Source of the DNA: Duganella sacchari
GTDB lineage: Bacteria; Pseudomonadota; Gammaproteobacteria; Burkholderiales; Burkholderiaceae_D
Direction: 5' to 3'
DNA: 64,000 bases
Assembly: GCF_900143065.1 (NCBI RefSeq)
Contig: NZ_FRCX01000007.1
Location: 398,705-462,704 of the forward strand
In this document: one piece after another, positions 1 to 8,602 of the stretch
Layout: the number at the start of each line of letters is the position of its first letter
Numbering within the stretch: the first letter of the stretch is position 1
Translations under genes and position numbers: made by a program
Notes under the pieces: model-generated
Told to the model about the DNA's origin: nothing
What the model saw: only the letters and a program-made list of their open reading frames with translations
Databases searched by the model: none

Positions 1-1
1 G

Positions 2-319
2 CGCCAGGCGTTTGTGGAAGGCCGTATCGCCGAACTGGAAGGCAAACTGAGCGCCGCGCAAATCATCGACCCGACCACGCTGGATGCGGAAGGCCGCGTG
101 GTGTTTGCTGCGACCGTGGACCTGGAAGACCTGGAGTCCGGCGACAAGGTCAGCTACCAGATCGTCGGCACCGATGAAGCCGACCTGAAACTGAGCAAGG
201 TTTCGGTGACGTCGCCGATCGCCCGCGCGCTGATCGGCAAGTCGGCCGGCGACGTGGTGGAAGTGCAGGCCCCTGCGGGTCCGCGCGAGTACGAAATTCT
301 GGAAGTGCGTTACGTCTGA
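2..319 (+). CDS. greA: Transcription elongation factor GreA, C-terminal part (5' end outside window)
   Basis: GreA binds in the secondary channel of RNA polymerase and stimulates cleavage of backtracked transcripts. The reading frame is open from the first bases of the window and encodes about 105 residues, where the family has about 158, so the start lies upstream. What remains is the end of the N-terminal coiled coil (RIAELEGKLS) and the whole FKBP-like C-terminal domain, including the stretch YQIVGTDEADLK and the SPIARALIGKSAGD segment typical of GreA. The stop codon TGA shares one base with the ATG of the next gene, so the two are probably co-transcribed. Confidence 0.95.
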   Translation, partial: RQAFVEGRIAELEGKLSAAQIIDPTTLDAEGRVVFAATVDLEDLESGDKVSYQIVGTDEADLKLSKVSVTSPIARALIGKSAGDVVEVQAPAGPREYEILEVRYV

Positions 320-798
320 TGTTACTCGCCCGCACACGTTTGCTGGTCGCCACCTTGTGGGCCGGCAGTCTTTGGGCGGTGGGCTATCTGGCTGCGCCGA
401 CCCTGTTTGCCACCCTGAGTGACCGCGTGCTGGCCGGCAGTATTGCCGCCAGCCTGTTTACCAACCAAGCCTGGCTGTCGATCGCCTGCGCGCTGGTGAT
501 GCTGGCGCTGCTGTGGGCGACCCAGACCAGTACGGGCGGCATCTTTGCCGGTCCCGCAGCCAATATGGCCGCCAAGGCGCGCCGTACGCTGTTGATTATT
601 GTGCTGGTGATGCTGGCGTGTACGCTGGTGTCGCACTTCGGCCTGCAGCCGATGATGGCGTCGCTGCGGGCAGCCGCAGGGCCGGGTGGGGTGATGGAAG
701 GTGCTGCGCGTAATGAGTTCGGCATCCTGCACGGTATTTCCAGCACCATTTACCTGGTACAGAGCCTGCTGGCCGCATGGCTGGTGGTGAAGCAGTAA
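319..798 (+). CDS. DUF4149 family integral membrane protein
   Basis: This 159-residue protein is very hydrophobic, with about four predicted membrane helices (roughly residues 8-30, 45-66, 88-110 and 135-157). It fits the DUF4149 family, which is often found directly after greA in betaproteobacteria. No biochemical role is known to me. Its ATG overlaps the greA stop by one base, suggesting translational coupling. It is followed by a hairpin whose T-run faces the other strand and so serves the convergent yhbY gene. Confidence 0.85.
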   Translation: MLLARTRLLVATLWAGSLWAVGYLAAPTLFATLSDRVLAGSIAASLFTNQAWLSIACALVMLALLWATQTSTGGIFAGPAANMAAKARRTLLIIVLVMLACTLVSHFGLQPMMASLRAAAGPGGVMEGAARNEFGILHGISSTIYLVQSLLAAWLVVKQ

Positions 799-824
799 AA
801 AATTCGGGGGCCTGATGGCCCCCG
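797..824 (-). terminator. Rho-independent terminator of yhbY
   Basis: A perfect 8-bp stem CGGGGGCC / GGCCCCCG with a four-base loop spans 805-824. Read on the minus strand it is followed by AATTTTTT, so it ends transcription of yhbY nine bases after that gene's stop. It may also slow plus-strand transcription from the DUF4149 gene. Confidence 0.85.
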
Positions 825-832
825 TGACATGA

Positions 833-1297
833 TTAGCTCAACACACTCTTCTTGGTCGACTTCTGGCGTGCTTTGGCGCGCTTGATGTTGCCGCCCTGGG
901 TAACGCGTTCATTCCCCTTCAGCAAAACCTTGGTCACCGACGGACGTTTGGTGCCGCTGGCACTGGCTTTGACGATGGTGACTTCACGCATGCCTTTGCC
1001 GGCCGAAGCGCGGGTCTTTTCGGTTTCCACTTTCGGGCGGTACAAGACCAGCAGTTTGCCAATGTGCTGTACCGGCGCCGCTTTCAGTTGTTCGCAGATG
1101 GTTTCGTACATCGCGATGCGGGCTTCGCGGTCGTCGCCGAACACACGGACTTTAATCAGGCCGTGCGAATCCAGCCCCAGCGAGATTTCTTTGATAACGT
1201 TGGCAGTCAGACCATCGGAGCCAATCAGGACGATAGGTTTCAGGCCATGGGCTTCGGCGCGCAGTGCGCTGCGCTCGGCTGGTGTAAGTTTGATCAT
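833..1297 (-). CDS. yhbY: YhbY-family (CRS1/YhbY domain) RNA-binding protein
   Basis: YhbY proteins bind pre-50S ribosomal particles through a small IF3-C-like fold. The first 95 residues match the domain, with the signature LKPIVLIGSDGLTANV and the later segment HGLIKVRVFGDDRE. The protein has 154 residues, longer than the roughly 97 of E. coli YhbY, because of a lysine- and arginine-rich tail (about residues 96-154) that probably adds RNA affinity. It is divergent from rlmE, another 50S maturation factor, with only 44 bases between the starts. Confidence 0.92.
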   Translation of the reverse strand: MIKLTPAERSALRAEAHGLKPIVLIGSDGLTANVIKEISLGLDSHGLIKVRVFGDDREARIAMYETICEQLKAAPVQHIGKLLVLYRPKVETEKTRASAGKGMREVTIVKASASGTKRPSVTKVLLKGNERVTQGGNIKRAKARQKSTKKSVLS

Positions 1298-1341
1298 AAA
1301 ATTTCTTTTTGTAGGTTCCTTAAAGGCAGTATTCTACGCGA

Positions 1342-2034
1342 ATGGCTAAGAACAAAATAAACAAAAACTGGATTCACGACCATATTAACGATCCTTACGT
1401 GAAATTGGCCCAGAAAGAGGGCTATCGCGCCCGTGCGGCTTTCAAGCTGAAAGAGATCGATGAGGACGAGAAGCTGATCAAGCCCGGCCAGGTCATCGTC
1501 GACCTTGGCTGTACGCCGGGCAGCTGGGGCCAGTACGCCCGCCGCAAGCTGGCTGGCAAGGAGGGCGGCGGCATCAACGGCACCCTGATCGGACTCGATA
1601 TGCTGCCGATGGCGCCGATTGCGGACTTCCATTTCATCCAGGGCGATTTCCGCGAAGCGGAGGTACTGCAGCAGCTGGAAGCCGTGGTGCAGGGGCAGAA
1701 AGTGGACCTGGTGCTGTCGGACATGGCGCCCAACCTGTCCGGCATTCACGATTCCGATGCCGCACGCATGGAGCATCTGATCGATCTGGCAATCGAATTC
1801 TCCCAGGCCCATTTGAAACCGGGCGGCGCCTTGCTGGTCAAATGTTTTAAAGACATGGGCTTCAACGATATCGTGCTTAAATTCCGCGCCGAGTTTAAAA
1901 CCGTGATCCAGAAGAAACCCAAAGCCAGCCGCGACAAATCGTCCGAGATATTCCTGCTCGGCCGCGGCCTGAAGAACCCGACGGACGGCATGGCCTCGGC
2001 GCAACCGTTGGATTCTGATGGCTGGCGCCCTTGA
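1342..2034 (+). CDS. rlmE: 23S rRNA (uridine-2552-2'-O)-methyltransferase RlmE (FtsJ/RrmJ)
   Basis: RlmE methylates the 2'-OH of U2552 in the A-loop of 23S rRNA, using S-adenosylmethionine, late in 50S assembly. The SAM-binding motif DLGCTPGSWGQ is at residues 54-64. The catalytic K-D-K-E tetrad is visible as K35, D127 (LSDMAPN), K167 (LLVKCF) and E202 (SSEIFLLG). The 230-residue length is normal. The gene precedes ftsH, as in many proteobacteria, but the 196-base gap suggests ftsH has its own promoter as well. Confidence 0.96.
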   Translation: MAKNKINKNWIHDHINDPYVKLAQKEGYRARAAFKLKEIDEDEKLIKPGQVIVDLGCTPGSWGQYARRKLAGKEGGGINGTLIGLDMLPMAPIADFHFIQGDFREAEVLQQLEAVVQGQKVDLVLSDMAPNLSGIHDSDAARMEHLIDLAIEFSQAHLKPGGALLVKCFKDMGFNDIVLKFRAEFKTVIQKKPKASRDKSSEIFLLGRGLKNPTDGMASAQPLDSDGWRP

Positions 2035-2082
2035 TATTTGCTGAAATACCCGCACATCCAACCCGGGAAAAGCATTTTTGCC

Positions 2083-2112
2083 TTGATTGCATGGTTTTTT
2101 GGGGTAAATAAT
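2083..2112 (+). promoter_or_regulatory. Possible sigma-70 promoter upstream of ftsH
   Basis: A TTGATT hexamer (2083-2088) lies 16-18 bases upstream of an AT-rich TAAATAAT stretch (2105-2112), placed about 120 bases before the ftsH start. The -35 matches four of six consensus bases and the -10 is loose. The large rlmE-ftsH gap favours a promoter here, but this is a weak call. Confidence 0.3.
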
Positions 2113-2230
2113 GCGCTTTTCAGCCGGTTTTAAGCTGGCGCACGGCAGGTTTCTGGCAACGCCTGCTTATTGCGAGTAAAATCGAAGTTCGGCCAGATTT
2201 ATCGATGCGCCTCGCATCCAAGGAGTTTTC

Positions 2231-4114
<1,884 letters not shown>

Positions 4115-4141
4115 ACGCGCGGTCACCGCATTAACATAAAA

Positions 4142-4168
4142 GGGTGAGGAGCAATCCTCGCCCTTTTT
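4142..4168 (+). terminator. Rho-independent terminator after ftsH
   Basis: A 9-bp stem GGGTGAGGA / TCCTCGCCC (one T-G wobble) with a GCAA tetraloop is followed by TTTTT. It ends the ftsH transcript 27 bases after the stop codon and covers the GTG at 4144, which argues against that codon as the folP start. Confidence 0.9.
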
Positions 4169-4182
4169 CATTATCGCTACAC

Positions 4183-5022
4183 ATGCAATCTACCTTACAG
4201 TTTGGCCGTTTCAATTTCCCGTGGCGGGGGCAGGGCGCGCGTGCGCGCGTCATGGGCATCCTGAACGTGACGCCCGATTCGTTTTCCGATGGCGGCAACT
4301 ATCAGTCGCTGGAGTTTGCGCTGTCGCACGCGGAGCAGATGATACTGGATGGCGTCGACATCATCGATGTGGGCGGTGAATCGACCCGTCCCGGCTCGCC
4401 GCCGGTGTCGCTCGAAGACGAGTTGCAGCGCGTGATGCCGGTGCTGTACGCCGTGCGCGACATGGGGCCGGCGATCTCGGTCGATACCTACAAGCCGCAG
4501 GTGATGCGCGAAGCCATTATCGCCGGCGTCGATATGATTAACGACATCAACGGCTTCCGCGCGCCCGGCGCCATTGATGCGGTACGTGATAGCGACTGCG
4601 CATTATGCATTATGCACATGCAAAGCGATCCACAGCATATGCAGCTGGCGCCAGCCTACGGAGACGTGGTGGCGGAAGTGATCGCGTTTCTGCGTGAGCG
4701 CGTTGAAACGATGCTGGCGGCGGGCATTGATCCACGCCGAATCTGCATCGATCCCGGTCTTGGCTTCGGCAAAACGGTAGAGCATAATTACACGTTGCTA
4801 AAGTCAACATCCCGGCTGATTGCCGAGCTGAATATGCCGCTGTTGGCAGGGTTGTCGCGCAAATCCATGATCGGTGCAGTGACCGGCAAGCCGCTAGAGC
4901 AGCGTATGGCGGGCAGCGTGGGCGGCGCACTGGCAGCAGTAGCGCAGGGCGCAACAATCGTGCGCGTGCACGACGTTGCCGAGACCGTGGATGCGGTCAA
5001 GGTTTGGCAAGCCGCGCAATAA
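4183..5022 (+). CDS. folP: Dihydropteroate synthase
   Basis: FolP condenses p-aminobenzoate with 6-hydroxymethyl-dihydropterin pyrophosphate in folate synthesis and is the sulfonamide target. The signature MGILNVTPDSFSDGG lies near residues 23-37, followed by DIIDVGGESTRPGS and the later GLSRKSMIG segment. The ATG at 4183 gives 279 residues, a normal length. An in-frame GTG at 4144 is rejected because it lies inside the ftsH terminator. The gene is followed 25 bases later by glmM, the usual folP-glmM pair. Confidence 0.96.
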   Translation: MQSTLQFGRFNFPWRGQGARARVMGILNVTPDSFSDGGNYQSLEFALSHAEQMILDGVDIIDVGGESTRPGSPPVSLEDELQRVMPVLYAVRDMGPAISVDTYKPQVMREAIIAGVDMINDINGFRAPGAIDAVRDSDCALCIMHMQSDPQHMQLAPAYGDVVAEVIAFLRERVETMLAAGIDPRRICIDPGLGFGKTVEHNYTLLKSTSRLIAELNMPLLAGLSRKSMIGAVTGKPLEQRMAGSVGGALAAVAQGATIVRVHDVAETVDAVKVWQAAQ

Positions 5023-5047
5023 AATCTACAACCGCGAAGAGTACACA

Positions 5048-6397
5048 ATGACACGTAAATATTTTGGCACCGATGGTATCCGTGGCCTGGTTGGCGAAGC
5101 GCCCATCACTCCCGACTTCGTGATGCGCCTTGGCTATGCAGCTGGTCGGGTTCTGACCAGCAAACGCACCGGCTCTGGCCGGCCCACCGTGTTGATCGGC
5201 AAAGATACCCGCATCTCGGGCTATATGCTGGAAGCGGCGCTGGAAGCCGGCTTCTCGGCCGCTGGCGTGGACGTCATGCTGGCCGGCCCCATGCCGACCC
5301 CGGCCATCGCTTACCTGACGCGCGCATTGCGTCTGTCCGCTGGCGTGGTGATCTCCGCTTCGCACAATCCATTCCAGGACAATGGCATCAAGTTCTTCTC
5401 CGCCCAAGGCACCAAGCTGCCGGACGCCGTGGAACTGGATATCGAGGCCGCACTGGATCATCCGATGAGCTGCGTGCCGTCCGAAAAGCTGGGGCGCGCC
5501 AAACGTCTGGACGATGCCCAGGGACGCTACATTGAATTCTGCAAGAGCACCTTCCCGAACGAACTGGACCTGCGTGGCCTGAAAATCGTGGTCGATTGCG
5601 CCCACGGCGCCGCGTACAACATCGCACCGCATGTATTCCACGAGCTGGGTGCGGAAGTGATTTCGATTGGCAACAAGCCAGACGGCTTCAACATCAACCT
5701 GGAACATGGCGCCACCGCACCCAAGGCCATGGCGGCCGCAGTGCAGGCCCACGGCGCAGACCTGGGTATCGCGCTCGATGGCGATGCCGACCGCCTGATC
5801 ATGTGTGACCATAACGGCCGGCTGTACAACGGCGACGAGCTGCTGTATCTGATGGTCATGGACCGTCTGGCCACTGGCCCCGTGGCCGGCGCAGTCGGTA
5901 CCCTGATGACCAATATGGCAGTGGAGGTGGCGCTCAAAGAGAAGGGCGTCGGCTTTGCCCGCGCCAAGGTCGGCGACCGCTACGTGCTGGAAGTGATGCA
6001 GGAGAAGGGCTGGCTGCTGGGCGGCGAAGGTTCGGGCCACCTGCTGGCACTCGACAAGCACACTACCGGCGACGGCATCATCTCGGCACTGCAGGTACTG
6101 TCCGCGCTCAAACGCGCCGGGAAATCGCTGGAACAGTGCTGTGGCGATCTGACCATCTTCCCGCAAACCCTGATCAACGTGCGCGTGGCGCCAGGTTTCG
6201 ACTGGACCAAGAACGTCGCCATGGTCGCAGAAAAGGAAAAGGTTGAAAGCGAGCTGGGCGATAGTGGCCGCGTGCTGATCCGCGCTTCTGGCACCGAACC
6301 GCTGATCCGTGTGATGGTCGAGGCGCGTGACCCCGAGGCGGCCCAGTCGATGGCGCGCCGCATTGCCGAAAAGGTAGAGAGCAAGTTGGCGGCGTAA
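5048..6397 (+). CDS. glmM: Phosphoglucosamine mutase GlmM
   Basis: GlmM interconverts glucosamine-6-phosphate and glucosamine-1-phosphate on the route to UDP-GlcNAc, hence peptidoglycan and LPS. The protein starts MTRKYFGTDGIRG, the standard GlmM N-terminus, which fixes the start at ATG 5048. The catalytic phosphoserine is S105 in the motif VVISASHNPFQDNG. The metal-binding loop is DGDADR and the sugar-binding loop is GGEGSGH. The final RASGTEPLIRVMVEA segment is the phosphate-binding domain. The length of 449 residues is normal, and the gene probably forms an operon with folP. Confidence 0.97.
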   Translation: MTRKYFGTDGIRGLVGEAPITPDFVMRLGYAAGRVLTSKRTGSGRPTVLIGKDTRISGYMLEAALEAGFSAAGVDVMLAGPMPTPAIAYLTRALRLSAGVVISASHNPFQDNGIKFFSAQGTKLPDAVELDIEAALDHPMSCVPSEKLGRAKRLDDAQGRYIEFCKSTFPNELDLRGLKIVVDCAHGAAYNIAPHVFHELGAEVISIGNKPDGFNINLEHGATAPKAMAAAVQAHGADLGIALDGDADRLIMCDHNGRLYNGDELLYLMVMDRLATGPVAGAVGTLMTNMAVEVALKEKGVGFARAKVGDRYVLEVMQEKGWLLGGEGSGHLLALDKHTTGDGIISALQVLSALKRAGKSLEQCCGDLTIFPQTLINVRVAPGFDWTKNVAMVAEKEKVESELGDSGRVLIRASGTEPLIRVMVEARDPEAAQSMARRIAEKVESKLAA

Positions 6398-6468
6398 AAT
6401 TGCGGTCTACAATTAAATCACGTGCTTTGATTGACGTATTTGGCGAGAGCGACTAGAATACTGGTCTT

Positions 6469-6545
6469 CGGAGTGTAGCGCAGCCCGGTAGCGCACCTGG
6501 TTTGGGACCAGGGGGTCCAAGGTTCGAATCCTTGTACTCCGACCA
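6469..6545 (+). tRNA. tRNA-Pro (anticodon TGG)
   Basis: The 77-base sequence folds into a full cloverleaf. The acceptor stem is CGGAGTG / TACTCCG with a G-T closing pair. The anticodon stem CCTGG / CCAGG encloses TTTGGGA, giving anticodon TGG. The T-loop is GGTTCGAATCC and CCA is encoded at 6543-6545. A terminator follows within 12 bases. Confidence 0.97.
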
Positions 6546-6555
6546 AGAACTTCTA

Positions 6556-6584
6556 AACGGGTTGTCGAAAGACAGCCCGTTTTT
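6556..6584 (+). terminator. Terminator between tRNA-Pro and tRNA-Arg
   Basis: An 11-bp stem AACGGGTTGTC / GACAGCCCGTT (one wobble) with a GAAA tetraloop is followed by TTT. It separates the two tRNA genes, so tRNA-Arg probably depends on read-through or on its own promoter. Confidence 0.85.
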
Positions 6585-6616
6585 CATTTCCACCGCAGAT
6601 TCCTGTGGTTTCCTCT

Positions 6617-6693
<77 letters not shown>

Positions 6694-6794
6694 AAATCAT
6701 CAATTCCTTAAACTACGGTTTTCTTTAAAGCGCTATTGTTTTTGCATTTTTATAATTGCAAAATTTACAATTTCCCCAGCTCAAAGAAAATTGT

Positions 6795-7535
6795 ATGAAA
6801 TTGAAGAGGGGGACTGCATTGGTTTTGTTGGCGGCTGATCGTCCATAGAAGGCGTACATGGATGTCGCCAAGGCACGGTCTGCGTTTCCAGATCTAAAAG
6901 GTGAACATTTACCGGCAACCGGTGACAGCTTCTACTCAGACACGTGCTTTCAAGCGGACGGCTTTAACAAAATTAGCGACTAAATTTAAAGAGCACGAAG
7001 CCTTATTGGCATGAGAATTTTCCAATGAGGCGACAACGCTGATAGACATCCCACCATCCGTTAGCAATTATAAATGTCGACTGTCGGCGCCAGCCGATGG
7101 TGCGCCGGAATGCACTATGGAGGATAACATTAGGCCGTCGACTATTATCTCCGCATTAAGGACTTTGCGACCATGATTCGCTCAGGTAGCCGGATCCTTG
7201 TTCGTGATAATCCTGCACCGATCGATGCGTTGTCGATACACTTTTTCCCAAAAATGGAGCGGCCGCAGTGTAAATATTTTGCAGTTGATGGAGAAGTAAA
7301 TACCACAACCTAATCAGATATTCTTGCAGCGGCAGTAGCGCAATCGGTTATTTCTCAACAGTCATTCTACCTGGGAGAGTTCGGTGTTGACGAAAAGCTG
7401 TATCCAACGGATGTAGCGCAACGCTTTGATGGCATCACCCACGCCATTATTATCAATAAAGTTCAGATGTCAGCATTGTGGGTGTATGACTATGGCAGTC
7501 AGGACACGATCCAGCTTGAAAAAGTACGGACATAA
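6795..7535 (+). pseudogene. Relic of a secreted hydrolase (glycoside-hydrolase-like), broken by frameshifts and a stop
   Basis: No intact gene fits this 980-base gap, but pieces of one can be read. At 6795 a signal-peptide-like start, MKLKRGTALVLLAA, runs into a stop at the codon after DRP. A second fragment contains the run ADGFNKISD. A third frame, from 7137 to the TAA at 7533-7535, gives about 130 codons with a single in-frame TAA at 7311-7313. It contains the motif FYLGEFGVDEKL and then VQMSALWVYDYGSQ. GEFG followed by LWVYD resembles the catalytic-glutamate region of cellulase-type glycoside hydrolases, but the family assignment is an inference. GC content is lower than in the neighbours, in keeping with decay or transfer. 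Confidence 0.6.
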
Positions 7536-7549
7536 ATACTGAGATGCCT

Positions 7550-7615
7550 GCCTGGTAAGCCGCTAATCCGCCAGGCCCATGCCAGAAATTGGCGCGATGG
7601 CGCCGACTTCTGGCA
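7550..7615 (+). promoter_or_regulatory. Two consecutive hairpins ahead of the sulfur-transport genes
   Basis: The first hairpin pairs GCCTGG (7550-7555) with CCAGGC (7571-7576). The second is two-tiered: TGCCAGAA (7580-7587) pairs with TTCTGGCA (7608-7615), and inside it GGCGC pairs with GCGCC. They end 55 bases before the ATG at 7671. No T-run follows, so they look more like a leader structure or operator than a terminator. I do not recognise the family. Confidence 0.4.
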
Positions 7616-7670
7616 TACTCCGCTAGCCCGGTGTGATGGGATACCTCTTCACTGGCCTCAGGAGATCAGA

Positions 7671-8096
7671 ATGTCCATAGACTGGAATGCATTTACACCT
7701 CTCGCAGCTTTGACCGGCGGCTTGCTCATCGGGCTCGCTGCTGCCCTTCTTATCATTTTTAATGGCCGTATTGCTGGTATTAGCGGTATTCTCGGCGGCG
7801 TTTTAAAACCGCATACAGGTGATATCGCCTGGCGTTTTGCATTTATCGCGGGCCTGATCGTAGCACCTGTTATTTATGCCATGGTTTTTACGCTTCCTGC
7901 TGTAAGTATTGAGGCGGATACGCCTACTTTAATTATTGCCGGATTGCTGGTCGGATTAGGAACGCGATACGGCTCCGGTTGTACCAGTGGGCATGGCGTT
8001 TGTGGCATATCCCGTCTTTCTCCCCGTTCGATGATTGCCACGCTGATTTTTATGGTGGCGGGTTTTATGACGGTTTATCTGGTACGCCACTTATGA
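7671..8096 (+). CDS. YeeE/YedE (TsuA-like) sulfur-transport protein, N-terminal half
   Basis: This 141-residue membrane protein has about four helices and the signature GLGTRYGSGCTSGHGVCG, whose cysteines carry sulfur species in the YeeE/TsuA thiosulfate-uptake family. Full-length YeeE is about 350 residues. Here the family is split into two half-size genes, a known arrangement. AGGAG at 7660-7664 gives a good ribosome binding site. The TGA overlaps the ATG of the partner gene by four bases, so the halves are co-translated and probably assemble together in the inner membrane. Confidence 0.88.
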   Translation: MSIDWNAFTPLAALTGGLLIGLAAALLIIFNGRIAGISGILGGVLKPHTGDIAWRFAFIAGLIVAPVIYAMVFTLPAVSIEADTPTLIIAGLLVGLGTRYGSGCTSGHGVCGISRLSPRSMIATLIFMVAGFMTVYLVRHL

Positions 8097-8488
8097 TATT
8101 CATTTCTTTTCTCGTCGGCCTGATTTGTGGCATCGGCCTGATTGTTTCAGGTATGGCGAATCCAGCCAAAGTCCTGGGCTTTCTTGATTTGGCCGGAAAA
8201 TGGGACCCTTCGCTGATATTGGTCATGGGCGGCGCGATTGGCATTGGTTTCTTTGCTTTTCGCTGGGCCAAATCGCGTAATACGCCATTGCCGGCAGCGA
8301 CCAAAATAGACCGCCGCCTGATATTCGGTTCCATGGCATTTGGCATCGGCTGGGGCATTGCGGGTTTTTGCCCGGGACCTGCTTTGGTCGGCTTGGGCAT
8401 GGGCTTGCCAAAGGCCTTGATCTTCGTTATTGCCATGCTGGCCGGTATGGGTATTTATGAGTTGATTGAACGCCGTCGCGGTGGATAA
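8093..8488 (+). CDS. YeeE/YedE (DUF6691-like) sulfur-transport protein, C-terminal half
   Basis: This is the second half of the split sulfur transporter, 131 residues with about four membrane helices. The start at 8093 overlaps the previous stop (ATGA). Signatures are GLIVSGMANPAKVLGFLD near the N-terminus and GIAGFCPGPALVGLG near residue 90, where the cysteine matches the second sulfur-relay motif of the family. In other bacteria such pairs sit beside rhodanese or ArsR-type regulators, but none is present here. A terminator lies right after the stop. Confidence 0.88.
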   Translation: MIFISFLVGLICGIGLIVSGMANPAKVLGFLDLAGKWDPSLILVMGGAIGIGFFAFRWAKSRNTPLPAATKIDRRLIFGSMAFGIGWGIAGFCPGPALVGLGMGLPKALIFVIAMLAGMGIYELIERRRGG

Positions 8489-8489
8489 G

Positions 8490-8525
8490 TCCTGCTGCAT
8501 AGAAATGATGTAGCAGGATTTTATT
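8490..8525 (+). terminator. Rho-independent terminator after the sulfur-transport pair
   Basis: An 11-bp stem TCCTGCTGCAT / ATGTAGCAGGA (one wobble) with a seven-base loop is followed by TTTTATT. It ends the two-gene operon. Confidence 0.85.
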
Positions 8526-8572
8526 GAAGCTAAACAAATAGTTAGGATTATGTCTTGCCGCTTGTTAACAAG

Positions 8573-8599
8573 CTTATCCACAGAATTTGTTAACAACCG
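8573..8599 (+). repeat. 27-bp repeat with DnaA-box core, copy 1
   Basis: The 27 bases beginning CTTATCCACAGAA and ending TTGTTAACAACCG recur exactly at 10901-10927. The core TTATCCACA is a consensus DnaA box, and TTGTTAACAA is palindromic. A further palindrome, CTTGTTAACAAG, sits just upstream of this copy (8561-8572). The two copies bracket the siderophore receptor gene. Confidence 0.8.
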
Positions 8600-8602
8600 C
8601 CA

